Shown: positions 34,989 to 48,502 of the stretch, one piece after another
Layout of the letters: each line of letters opens with the position of its first letter
Position numbering within the stretch: position 1 is the stretch's first letter
Source of the DNA: Apiospora phragmitis
Taxonomy: Eukaryota; Ascomycota; Sordariomycetes; Amphisphaeriales; Apiosporaceae
Reading direction: 5' to 3'
Assembly: GCA_038363925.1 (NCBI GenBank)
Contig: JAQQWL010000011.1
Span: 7,316,001-7,380,000, forward strand
DNA length: 64,000 nucleotides
Notes under the pieces: model-generated
Databases searched by the model: none
What the model was told of the DNA's origin: nothing
What the model saw: only the letters and a program-made list of their open reading frames with translations
Translations under genes and position numbers: made by a program

Positions 34989-36856
34989 CTATTTGCTTCG
35001 ACCAATCATAGGGACTGGGATGGGAGTTGTTGAGACTTTCTTGGACTTCTTGGCCGATTGAACTGCATCTTTCTTGCTCTTGGCCTTTTGCGAGGTGCTA
35101 GGAGTCTTGGAGGGAGTGCTGGTCGGGAGAGTACCTGAAGACTGAGGAGGGGCAGGTACCGGAGTGGACTGCGGAGCCTTCGACGCCTTTGCCTTGGAAG
35201 CAGAAGTCTTCGAAGCCGCCGTCTTTGTGCGCTTGGCAGTCTTCTCATCCTCGCTGCTGTCCTCACTGCTGGAACTGCTATCACTACTGTCATCGTCGGA
35301 CGGCTGCTTACGTTTGCTGCCAACAGCCGTCGCAGCCGACTTGGTGTTCTTGGCTTTGGATGCGGAAGCCGGCTTAGGGGGCGGGGCATCGGCCATGTCC
35401 ACATCCGAATCGCTACCTGACGAAGAGCTCTCCGAGGTGCTCGATTGCTTAGCGGGAGCAGCTTTGTCCTTGGTAGTTTTGGCCTTGGCTTGTGTTGTGG
35501 CAGGGGCTTTGGGCGTAGGAACACCAATGGGCATGAACCGAGGCCGCAGATTCGGGGGCTGCTCTCTGGCGGGTCTGGACTGGCGCACATACTCCTCGGT
35601 AGCCGTTGCGCTGACATTGCTGTCACCGCCGAACTCTGCAATGCGACGGAGGTGGACAATCGAATCAATGGCGCGTTTAGCTGTAGGCTGATGTTAGTAA
35701 AGATAGTGATAGTGCATTCTTTTCTGAAACTTACGCTGCTTGTACTGATCTCCTCCCTTAGCCGGGATCACCAGTTGGATCTGGGTACTGGTAGTATACG
35801 GCTCAAGGTCGATACCATAGGCATCGCCAGCGTGCTGTAGCAAGGGGCCGCCAGACTGAGCTTTGCTCAGGTCGATTTCCATATCCTTCAAAACAGTGAT
35901 GGGTAGCGAAGCAGGCGCAGTGAAGTACCAGACTTGCTTTCCCTCCAGGTTACTCTTGCTCAGGAAATCTACGATTTCTTTGTCAGGATTCTCGGACGAA
36001 GCCTTGCGAATCATGAAATCTGAGTTGTTGATCCATGCAGGTCGACCGCTGTGACGAGTATTAGCTAGCGTCTGAAGAGGTTGCAGGGTTTAGAATCTGC
36101 TTACCCTTCGTTCTGCGACTGGACTTCAGCATCGGCGCGCGTCGCCTTCTGCGGCGCTACAGTAGCCTCGGCATTGTCTATAGCCATAGGATCAGCTCCT
36201 TCATCATCCGACTCGGAATCGCTGGACGTGTCATTTTTCTTGGCCGCGCTAGCCTTGGATGTTTGCGCAGGCTTAGAGGTAGGCTTCAAGGGCGCAGCTT
36301 TGGGCTTCTGGGCAGCAACCTTGGCGCCGGCTTGCTCCTTCTCGCTCTCCTCGTCTTCGCTTGACTCATCGCTCGATTCGTCGCTCGATTCTTCGCTCGA
36401 TTCGGCGTCCTTGGCAGGGGCTTTTGTCGCAGCAGGCTTGGGCGCACTCTTGGAGGTCATCTTTGCGTCACTCTTGGCCTTGCTCTTCTCCGATTCTGAT
36501 TCTGACTCCGAGTCAGAGCCAGACTCAGAGCTGGTACCAGAGCTGAATGCGTCGTCCTTCTTCTTGGTGGCCGCAGCGGTCGTGGGCTTCGCGGCGACGC
36601 CATTGACCTTGGCGTCTTTCTTGGTGGCAGGGGCTTTCTGGAACTTGCTGCGCAGAGCCTGGAGCTTCTGCTCGTCGTCGCTGCCAGAGTCGCTGCTGTC
36701 GTCGTCGGAGCTCTCGTCGGAAGAGTCGACAGCTAGGCTGGCGCTCTTGGGGGCCTGGGCACGCGTCTGCGACGAAGTGGCCGCTTTGGCGTCCTTGGAG
36801 CCCTTGATGTCCTTGGCCATCTTGCTCAGCGAGCCGAGGGCGCTTTTGGGAGCCAT
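34989..36856 (-). CDS. RNA polymerase I subunit RPA34.5-like protein with long acidic N-terminus
   Basis: RPA34.5 forms, with RPA49, the Pol I initiation/elongation heterodimer in the nucleolus. Exons 36105-36856, 35735-36048 and 34989-35680 join in frame to 585 aa. The start chosen is MAPKSALGSL at 36856; the frame stays open upstream to 36949. The first 250 residues are Lys/Ala-rich with acidic Ser/Asp/Glu blocks, as in nucleolar Srp40/Nopp140-type proteins. The conserved core starts near RPAWINNSDFMIRK and includes GKQVWYFTAPASLPI and GGPLLQHAGDAYGID, which I match to the RPA34.5 domain from memory. A second Ser/Lys-rich tail follows. An in-frame TAG at 34989-34991 is followed by 86 more open codons (see findings). 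It is head-to-head with GRC3. Confidence 0.75.
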
Positions 36857-37515
36857 AGCTAAGAGTGGCGGCGATTGGGTCGGATGGGATCTCACCGACG
36901 GGAAGTGGTCTTTGTCGAAAGTGTGCACTTTCCTTTCGCGTTGTCGCAATGGAGTGTGGGGGATGAAGCTTTGCGACGTGAATTTGCTAGATGCAGTTCA
37001 GCTCCGCCGAAAATAATTTTTTGGAGGCTCCAATTCGTCGCGTTCAATTGGTGACTAAATACGCGTTTTAAGGTTAAGAGAAAAATCCAGGGTCCACCGG
37101 AGATAAAGAGGCTCCCAAATAGCTGCTGAACCAACCACCTATTATACTACACGATTACCATTTCTTCACGTAAGTCTTTACGTTCATGTTTACTTATTAT
37201 AAATGACACTTCAGGAAATAATATAAACCATATAGTGCAGGTATTATTTATGCCAATATGCTCCCTCAATAGAAATGTTGAGTGATGTGAATTGGACATG
37301 AAAAATAGGAAACTTGCCAGACCTCGAGAAGGCCCCACTGTCTAGCCAATTTTGCTGGACAATAGGTTTATTCATCCACGGAACGCACCTGCATCGGATA
37401 CCTGGCCGCCGTCCATTGACTGTGAACGTGCACTGCATCTTTGCCATAGAATATTGGAATAAAAAGCCGATTGTCCACTAGAAACAAGTATTATTCAATC
37501 GGCAGTGGGCTAGCT
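36857..37515. promoter_or_regulatory. divergent promoter between RPA34.5-like gene and GRC3
   Basis: This 659-bp spacer separates two head-to-head ribosome-biogenesis genes. The half near GRC3 is AT-rich. An A/T-rich element (GAAAATAATTTTTT, about 37008-37021) recalls the rRNA-processing element of yeast, but I see no perfect PAC or RRPE box. Shared regulation is inferred from the layout. Confidence 0.45.
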
Positions 37516-39917
37516 ATGGCTACAAACAAACGCCGGAAGCTGGAGACTGCGGAACAACCACAAGGTAATAACTCTCCTGATCATCTACATATATTACCAC
37601 TTCACTAACAGTGTGTGTCAGTTCTAAGCGCTTTCGCGAGGCTGAGGCAGGCAAGAGCTGCTGCAGTTGATGAAACCCCAGTGGAAGCACCGGTCACACC
37701 CACCACCACTACTACAGCTGCTGCTGCCACTACAGAGGCCGAGAGTCAAAAGAAAGTCCGTCGTAGTAGGAGGCGGTCGCCCCAGAAGCAGACATCGGCG
37801 GCAGCAACGGTGGCAACAGAAGAACCTGGCGATAGCCCTCGGGATGATCGGGATCAGGATGACCCGGCTGGCGCAAGGGACAGCGTACGAGATTCCTGTA
37901 GTAACCGCCAATCCAGAGCCAACTACGCCAGAAAAGAGCTCCTCCGCACCTGTGGTTTGCCTTTCCAATTTTCAGCCAACCAAGACCAACCTAAAGAAAA
38001 AGGGGAGGGAAGCTCCATCTGCAACTATCCGGAGGAGAGGTAAGAAGCAATTGAACCATCTGCCCGCGCTGAGCTGACCAAATTAGCGTCTTGTTATACT
38101 TGGCAACTATGATGTCCGAGTTGTTTCTGGCGAGGTCACTCTTAATGGAGCTCTGTTGAAAGCGTCAACGGACAAGACTCACTGGGTTTGTGCTCCGCAG
38201 TGCTATGCGCTGCCCGTATTACGATGTCCAGATGAGGCCGCCATCGAATTGGCGCCTCATCCGGCTGCTGAAAGTCTCGGGAAGATGGGAAGGCTATCTC
38301 CCCTCTTTCGACGCATCTGGAACGATGACACCGTAGCAGATACGAATGGGAAAACCAGACAGCCAAGGCCAACATTTGAACTTGTAAGCGTCCCCGAAAC
38401 CCCCTTAATGAAACTGGCCTCTAAACAACAATAGCTCTTCACCTCTGCCGACGGACCCAAAAAGGCTACGTTGTTTGACCTCGTATCGCCACCTGAATGG
38501 AACCGCAAGATCGATGAGCTGGTGGCTGCATCACGGTCGAAGCAAGTGTCTGTCATGGTCACTGGCCCCAAATCATCCGGCAAGTCGACTTTCGGAAGGC
38601 TACTGACTAATAATCTCCTTACCTACTACACTACTAGCTCCAAGAGGCGGCACGCTCAGGGTATTGTTGTGTTGGACTTGGATCCAGGACAACCAGAGTA
38701 CTGCATTGCAGGGCAGATTGGTCTTGTACATGTTACTGAGCCACTACTTGGGCCGTCTTTCTGCCGGCCCCTGCCTGGCTCCGGTGTCAACATCCTACGG
38801 TCTCATACGCTTGCTTCGATGTCTCCAGCCTCAGACACGAGTCTGTACATATTAGCCGCTATCGATCTATTCAACCACTACCGTAACCGGTTGGGCAACT
38901 TGCCCCTGGTGATCAATACGGCCGGCTGGGTGCAAGGCATAGGGCTCGATCTTCTCACGTCGCTTGTTGATGCATTGCGACCGACTGACCTGGTATATAT
39001 GGCGTCAGGTCCTGTTGATATCGTGAGAAGCCTCCAAGAGAGCATACATCAAGGCTCATTCACGCAACTTCCGTCGCAAACAACACAAAACAGTTCGAGA
39101 ACAGCCGCACAGTTACGTACAATGCAGACGATGTCTTATTTCCATGCGGAAAGCAAGGCAAGCAATGCACCAAAGGTCCACCCTTCATGGAACGTTAGCC
39201 CATTGACGACGGTTGCCCCATGGCAGATCAAATACTCCGGTCCCTCCCGGGGGATTATGGGGATCATGTGCTATGGTTATCAGACACCACCCAATCTGTT
39301 AGCTGATGCTATCAATGGTACCGTTCTGGCTGTAGTTGAAATCGAAAGCCCATTGGCATTCCGATATGGACTCTCCGAAGATGCGATGGACCTAGATTCC
39401 TCGCAGAAACCCAGTCGCCCTATAATAACCAAGGCCCAGCTACCGTGACGACTCCTGAAGGCTTGCCCTTCATTAATGTCGCGACTACGTTGGACCCGAA
39501 GTATTCGCAGACTATCGGGCTTGCTTTGGTTGGGGCATCGATGTTGAAAGGAATATTCTTCAGATTCTTACACCTATCTCGGAAGAGAAGATTGAAGAAA
39601 TCAATGAGAAGCAAGGCCAGGTTGTGCTTGTTAGTGGCAAGTTCGATCCTCCGAGCTGGGCGTACACAGAAGACTTGTACTATGGTTCGCGTACCGAGTC
39701 CACGGGCGATAATGGCAGCGGAGACATAATGGAGGTAGAGGATGACGAAGAGCTTAATCCTTCCTTCATTGAAGAAGAACAACAGGAGGAAGTTGACCTC
39801 GTATCTACTTCCACTCCTTGGATTGAAGTGCTCCGAGGCGATGAAAAAAGGGGTGCGGCTTCCAAGGTGTGGAGGGTGCGACGGGATCTTGGCCGGACCG
39901 GGGCCACTGGAGAATGA
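37516..39917 (+). CDS. GRC3: polynucleotide 5'-hydroxyl kinase GRC3 (four frameshifts)
   Basis: GRC3/NOL9-family kinases phosphorylate RNA 5' ends during ITS2 removal in pre-rRNA processing; yeast Grc3 also acts in Pol I termination. The start is MATNKRRKLETAEQ. Introns follow the codons for PQ (acceptor before VLSAFARLRQ), at 38040-38086 and at 38384-38434. Landmarks: LSNFQPTKTNLKKKGR, GERLVILGNYDV, TFELLFTSADG, Walker A TGPKSSGKSTFGRLL, DLDPGQPEY, NTAGWVQGIGLDLL, and the C-terminal SGKFDPPSWAYTEDLYY. The frame must shift near 37860-37890, 38007-38009, 39410-39445 and 39532-39535, several at homopolymer runs. The family is well conserved and usually essential, so these are likely assembly errors, though decay is not excluded. 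Confidence 0.88.
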
Positions 39918-40679
39918 ATGAAATTGATAATCGCTGAATCAGCCAAGAACAGAAATGCTTTCGAGAACATCAAGAACGGATTTCAGTTTCGGATATACAA
40001 TTCGGATTTTGTCTCCTACATACATGGCACATGCATATACCTGATATACATATGCAGCGGTAAATGCAGTGTAACGGGACACACGCTGATCTGCTATTAC
40101 CTGCAAGCTTCCATCATCGCCATTCCAGGTACCCCGCCTTTTCTAGCGGACGCGATACTTGGCCCCGCCGCCATATCCACGTCCTGCTCCCTCCCCCGCC
40201 TTAGTCATGCTTTCTCATGACCGATCCTCGCCTTACCTAACCCTCGGCCTGCTGAGAACCCTCCCACAAGCCCTCAAGTTCAAGACCAAGTTCTGGCCGA
40301 GGAGACCTGATAGTGCCTGACTGGTGTATCTCTGGCTCGTGGAGGACCCATTCGTTATGGAATACTGAGTACGAATTAAATCCCGTGTTTCTTGCTCTCG
40401 GATGTTTCCGCTACCCGGGTACGATGCTACTCCGCACTTGAACTCCCTGGCTGGCCTGTTTCGTGATGATGATTCAGCGTTAGAAATCTGCTTCTCTTTG
40501 CAATTGTAATATCTATTCAATTTGAAGAACCATCTCTTAAAGCTGCCATAGTCAAGCTCGCTCTTTCCAACTCATACTCCCTGTGCCATTAATGCGAATC
40601 TCATTCAGTCGTTCGCCCATCATCGCTGACGCCGATACTTATCTAATAAGGAACTACACATTCCCCTGCATTGGCGTGA

Positions 40680-43154
<2,475 letters not shown>

Positions 43155-43464
43155 TCATAACCTAGCAGCTGGGCCTGGATATTCTGGTCATGGTGTTTTA
43201 TTGTGCTTGGGATCCTACATATAGACATCATTTTTTCTGATCGTGCATGCATTGAGTATGCAAACTCCTTCCTCTAAAGTAAGAAGAGTGTTACCATCCA
43301 CTGGAGACGTTTCAGTGGGCATTTTGAGGGTTCTCGTCGACCCGCCAGAGCCCCCGACCCTCCCCCGCTTTTTAAGTTCTTCATACCCAGGGTTCCAGAA
43401 CGTCAACAGCAAGCAACATTTCCATGCCAATGGTTTATATGTCGTATTGATACCTGATTTCCTT

Positions 43465-43561
43465 GACCGGGTAGGTATAGCCTAGCGGTAGTATCATTAT
43501 AATATGTTCAAAGGCAAGAGGGTTCGACTCCTTCTGCGGTCACTGTATTCCTGTTTTTTTT
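43465..43561 (+). tRNA. degenerate tRNA-like Pol III gene
   Basis: Internal A box TAGCCTAGCGG (43479-43488 region) and B box GGTTCGACTCC (43521-43531) are both present. A T8 Pol III terminator follows at 43554-43561. A 7-bp acceptor (GACCGGG with TGCGGTC, one mismatch and one G-T), a 4-bp D stem (GGTA/TATC) and a 5-bp T stem (GAGGG/CCTTC) fold. The anticodon arm between them does not pair well, so no anticodon can be assigned. It may be a tRNA pseudogene, or a real tRNA with base errors. Confidence 0.45.
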
Positions 43562-43813
43562 CTTTTTGAGTTGTTCTGTATGGTTCGCCTTTTGTTTCGT
43601 AAACACAACACGATTACGGTATCATCGTTGATTCAAGAGCTGGTATGCCTCACCTCTGTATGGAAATAGAAGAAACACAGCTTTCGGCCTGCACCATCCC
43701 GTACCCGGGGACCGACTTTTGATCGAATCATGCAGGTTCGGTCGGTCCCTCGTACCGATGACCCCTGCGAGTAGAGACTGGGATGTGTTTCCCAGGCGCC
43801 CACATTACCCCAA

Positions 43814-43854
43814 CCCCGCACGAATTAAGGCACCAATAGCGACTCATTGCGGGG
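43814..43854. promoter_or_regulatory. paired CreA-like sites upstream of GH67 gene
   Basis: GCGGGG occurs on the minus strand at 43814-43819 and on the plus strand at 43849-43854. Both fit the SYGGRG consensus of the carbon-repressor CreA/Cre1. The pair lies about 330-370 bp upstream of the alpha-glucuronidase ATG. Function is inferred. Confidence 0.35.
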
Positions 43855-43993
43855 AAACCATCCACTGAAAATTGTTCAGGTTGGGGTTCGCTACCACAAG
43901 AATTCCCCAGGTTGTCCTACTCCAGCAGAACATGTCTCCATCAGAAGCGAATAGACCCATCATTTCACCAAGGACCCAAGTCGACACTTGCGA

Positions 43994-44000
43994 TTTAGCC
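43994..44000 (-). promoter_or_regulatory. XlnR/Xyr1-type site (GGCTAAA) upstream of GH67 gene
   Basis: The exact xylanase-activator motif GGCTAAA is on the minus strand, 185 bp before the GH67 start codon. It fits induction by xylan breakdown products. A 7-bp site alone is weak evidence. Confidence 0.4.
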
Positions 44001-44184
44001 TAAAGGCCAATGTCCTTGGTCATGGACCTGGCGACACGACATGGCATTGGCAACACGAGATGATCTCAATTGCGAGCTGGCGGCCCTGGTGCCTTTCACC
44101 GCTTCAACTCGGTTTAAGAGGGACGACCGCCCGCCGTAGTTGTCGTTATCGTATGCCTCTTTAACCGGGTTCAAATCAAACATC

Positions 44185-46717
44185 ATGCGGCCTATCCTTC
44201 TCCTGACGGCTCTCGGCCTCGTAGCCGCAGAGAATGGCATTGACGCCTGGCTTCGCTACGCTGCTTTGCCATGTGACGTTGGAAAAGCGGCCTCAATTCC
44301 TGCGGCTATCGTGGCTCTCAATGGCACGGAAACCAGCCCCGTCTATACCGCCGGACAGGAGCTGCACAAGGGTATCTTAGGGATCCTCCACAAGGACCTT
44401 GCGGTAACAAGCACTCGCACCAATGGTTCTAGCATAACCATCGGGACTGTCGACGCCTTTACCTCGAGTGGCAGTGCTTTGCCAGAGCTTGATCTCAAGG
44501 GCGACGGTTTCTGGCTCAGTATCAAGAGCGACTCTGTCCAGATTGTGGGCCAGAACGAGCGAGGTGCGCTATACGGCACTTTCGAGTATCTAACCGTGCT
44601 GGCCCAGGGTAACTTCACCGAGGTTGCCTACGAATCGAACCCCAGCGCCCCGATTCGATGGGTCAATCAGTGGGACAACATGGACGACACCGGTACACAT
44701 GGCAGTATTGAGAGAGGCTACGCGGGGCCGTCTATTTTCTTCGCCGAAGGTCTCATAGTCGAAGATCTGACGCGAGTATCGCAGTACGCTCGGCTCATGG
44801 CGTCGATTGGACTCAATGGCATCATCGTCAACAACGTCAACGCCAATGTCAACCTGCTAAACTCGACCAACATGGCCGGCCTGGGCCGTATCGCCGACGC
44901 CATGCGGCCGTGGGGTGTTCGAATGGGCATCTCGCTGAACTTCGACTCTCCCGCGCACCCTCGGTAAACTCACGACCGCAGACCCCCTGGATGAGGGTGT
45001 AATCCAGTGGTGGGACGACATTGCAACAAAGTTGCACGACCACGTCCCGGATTTCGCAGGCGTCCTTGTGAAGGCCAACTCGGAATCCCAGCCCGGACCC
45101 CTTACCTACAACCGCACTCTTGCCGACGGCGCGAACCTGTTCGCACGTGCAATAAAGCCCCATGGAGACGCCATTGTTATGTTCCGGGCCTTTGTCTACG
45201 ACAACACGATCAACGAGACAAACTGGAAGGCGGATCGCGCGAACGCTGCCGTTGACTTTTTCCGGGATCTTGATGGAAAATTCGACGACAATGTCGTAGT
45301 GCAGATCAAATACGGTCCAATCGATTTTCAGGTTCGCGAGCCCGTCTCGCCCCTATTTGGCCATCTCGAGCAGACAGGTTCAGTGATAGAGCTCCAGGTT
45401 ACGCAGGAATACCTCGGCCAGCAATGTCATCTGGTGTATCTTCCGCCACTTTGGAAGACTATCTTGAACTTTGATATGAAGGTCGACAATAAGCCTTCTT
45501 TGGTACGGAATATCGTTTCTGGAGAGCGGTTTAATCAAAAACTCGCAGGGTATGCTGCGGTGGTCAACGTTGGTACGAATACCTCCTGGTTGGGTAGTCA
45601 TTTGGCCATGTCCAACTTCTATGCTTACGGGCGTCTGGCATGGGAACCGACGTCCGATGACGTGGCTATTTTGGAAGACTGGACGCGGCTCACTTTCGGG
45701 TCGGACCGGACTATCATCGATACCATCACCAAGATGTCCATGGAGTCCTGGCCTGCCCACGAGAACTACACGGGCAATTTGGGCATACAATCGCTGACGG
45801 ATATCACTGGCCCCCACTATGGGCCCAAGCCCCAGTCGCAAGATGGCAACGGCTGGGGCCAATGGACGCGAGCGGACGCCAATTCGATTGGCATGGACCG
45901 CACCGTCTGGAATGGGACGGGCTACTCGGGTCAGTACTCCCCTGAGGTCGCAGATATGTTCGAGGATATTGAGACCACTCCCGACGACCTGCTGCTCTGG
46001 TTCCACCATGTGCCGTACACCCAGCGACTGAAGTCGGGTAAGACGGTCATACAGCACTTTTACGACGCGCACTACGACGGCGCGGCGGTGGCGCAGACGT
46101 TCCCTAAGCAGTGGGAGGCCATGAAGGGCTTGATCGACGCTGAACGCTACGACGAGGTCGCGTTCCGACTTCAATACCAGGCGGGGCACGCACTGGTCTG
46201 GCGCGACGCCATCAACGACTTCTACTTCAACATGTCGGGCATCAAAGATGAGCAGGGTCGCGTTGGAAACCACTCATGGCGTATCGAAGCTGAGGATATG
46301 GAGCTGGACGGCTACACCGTCATTCAGGTCGACCCCTTCGAGACGGCTTCTGGGTTCCATGCGATCAGGACCACTTCCAACACGACGGCGGCAGGTACTG
46401 CGACAGCGACGCTGGATGAGCGCTTCGAGGCCGGTACATACGACATCGCTGTCAACTACTTTGACGTTCAGGGTGGTCGTGCCAACTACGAGATCTTCCT
46501 AAACGACAAATCGCTGGGTACCTGGCTCGGGAATAACGAGGACAGGCTGGGATACACGCCGTCGCCTTACCCGGACGGCCACTCGGCTACCCGCATCTAC
46601 TTCAGGGGCGTGCAGGCTGCCAAGGGCGATGTTCTGAAGATCGTGGGGAAGCCGGACGGTGGCGAGCAGGCGCCTCTGGATTACGTGTCGGTGCTGCCTG
46701 TTGGAACTGTAGACTGA
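44185..46717 (+). CDS. aguA: GH67 alpha-glucuronidase, secreted (one frameshift)
   Basis: This enzyme removes 4-O-methyl-glucuronic acid from glucuronoxylan oligosaccharides outside the cell. The start MRPILLLTALGLVAA is a signal peptide; several N-glycosylation sequons follow. There are no introns. The GH67 region includes IRWVNQWDNMDDTGTHGSIERG, cut by me to its diagnostic core WDNMDDT, then SIGLNGIIVNNVNAN. The acid-catalyst region is VKANSESQPGP near residue 295. KYGPIDFQVREP and IELQVTQEYLGQ contain the Asp and Glu expected as catalytic bases. The C-terminus ends PLDYVSVLPVGTVD. An extra C (or two missing bases) near 44956 breaks the frame; beyond it TLGKLTTADPLDEG resumes. The total length of about 843 aa matches fungal AguA. 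Confidence 0.95.
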
Positions 46718-47956
46718 TAGATTATAGCTGCCATAAGTATATAAAGATTATTTAGTGAAGCCATCGTGCGTTGTGCGATTTATCCGGTCTCTGAATAAGC
46801 ATGACTGATAGCTGGCCTTTATTCGAGAGCATATGCGTAACAACTGGCGATGAAGGTGGCCACGTAAGGAAGAAATACTAGATGGAGATTATCCATAGCC
46901 ATCTATATTGACTGTCTGTCGAAGATGAATTAGGAGACATTTGCACGAGGACGAATATAGACCTCACTCCATGAATTGAGGTATCATGAACACTTGCCCT
47001 GCCAGTATTGAAGTCAGATGATAAGTCAAGCTACGGCATTATATATGTGAGATGTGAGATGTGAGATGAGATCTATGAGAAGCGGGATTGGCTGGTACTT
47101 TTTAAGGCCTGCAGCTGACAGCAACTGCATCAGTTGAGGGGTGAGGATTGCGCGAATGTGATTGGCCAGAGCCAATCTTGTTGACACCATTAGAACCCAA
47201 CCGAACAATGAAAACAACCTCACCCTCTATTAATCAAGTTTGTCTCATCGAGACATCCCAATTCATTGCAGCATCTTCACGCCCATCCGTATCATCGCGC
47301 TACCCACTGTATCTAGGCGGGTCATTCCCTCGCAATTCTTGCAGATGGCCGCAATGAAGCCTTGCAACCTGCTTCACTCCTCTTCCCCCCTCCCCTTATC
47401 ACGCTTCGCAACGTTCTCTGCCAGGACCTGATAGACAACAAAAGTTTTTTGAATCCATCACACAAACAACAAACACATCCCTAAAACGCTTGAACTCCTG
47501 AGGACTACCACAGTAGTTCCTTCTTCCCTTCGTATCCGATCATCTCAAGGTGACATAATACGGACTTTTCAAGACAGGTCAGCCAACCATATATTCCATC
47601 TTTTCCTCTTCTCTCTTATTGTCCCCAGCCCTGCCAATATCCATACTTCACCGGGAAAGAATATCAAAGCCATCCGAGACGAGAAATCACCCTGATACCA
47701 TCATGTCTCATACATCTCATCCCCTCGTTGTCTCATTGCCTCTGAACTCCCCTCACCCACCGATGATGGATGAGGTCATCAGGAACGAGGCCCCGCGGTT
47801 CGGACCAACATAGTCACGAACCAGTGTAAAGCTACACTGGTTCTTGGTACTGCCCTTTCAGGGTCGCTCACAAGGCAGTCTGTTATATGGCGCTGATATC
47901 GCAAAGTTAGCCATGCTACTCGGTTGGGACGAAGGGATGCTACCAACCCCAGCTCA
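46718..47956. other. GH67 3' region and intergenic sequence
   Basis: No gene is seen. A short GAGATGT repeat occurs at 47045-47070 and a perfect hairpin lies at 47818-47843. Confidence 0.5.
47818..47843. repeat. perfect 11-bp inverted repeat, 4-nt loop
   Basis: GAACCAGTGTA (47818-47828) and its exact complement (47833-47843) flank the loop AAGC. It lies 114 nt downstream of the stop of the candidate minus-strand gene at 47957, so it could act in its 3' end or be a small RNA hairpin. Confidence 0.75.
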
Positions 47957-48502
47957 CTAAGACGACTGACGATCACGACTGGGCTGGCCCGCGTCGCTGG
48001 CACCACCCTCCGAAGCTCTCCGCGGTATCTGCACACCTTGAGTTGAGCCGGTTGTGTCTGAGCTATGGCTACCCCTCTCAGTTGATGTTGCTACATTTCT
48101 AACTGTTGAAGTAACGCTAAGGACCGGCTGTAACCTCATCACATTGTCAACTCGACGAAACAAGGCTGAGTGGTCACGGTTATGGTCGGGGGCAACACCA
48201 GTTAATCCGGATTCGATGAGTCGATCAATAGGCGACACCGACGCCCACAAGAAACGGCTCGCTCGATCTTGCCCCGCCCAGCATCTTCTCGAGCCCGATC
48301 GCTGCCACCTCCAACACTGAAGCCTTGTCAGTTACGTGCGCATGGGCCGCCACAACGTATCATTGACAACACATGCTCGACTTACCTCGACGATCCCTGA
48401 ACTGCGTCGGTCGACAACGGCATAAGTACTACTTGTAGCGAGGAGCAGCGCTATGCAGGCTGCTACCAACCATCGATTGCTGGCCGTGGGCGTAACAAGA
48501 CG
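47957..48502 (-). CDS. candidate small secreted or membrane-anchored protein, spliced
   Basis: Exon 48386-48502 encodes a hydrophobic N-terminal segment (WLVAACIALLLATSSTYA, like a signal peptide). It joins in phase, across a 69-nt intron (GTAAGT donor, AACTGAC branch, TTCAG acceptor), to exon 47957-48316. Exon 2 encodes a 119-residue polar Ser/Arg-rich tail ending QPSRDRQSS. The frame has no ATG before an upstream stop. A start could come from an ATG at about 48647 through a weak upstream intron whose acceptor lies at 48503, giving M plus RLVTPTASNRW. No homologue is recognised. The intron signals and the phase agreement are the support. Confidence 0.42.
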
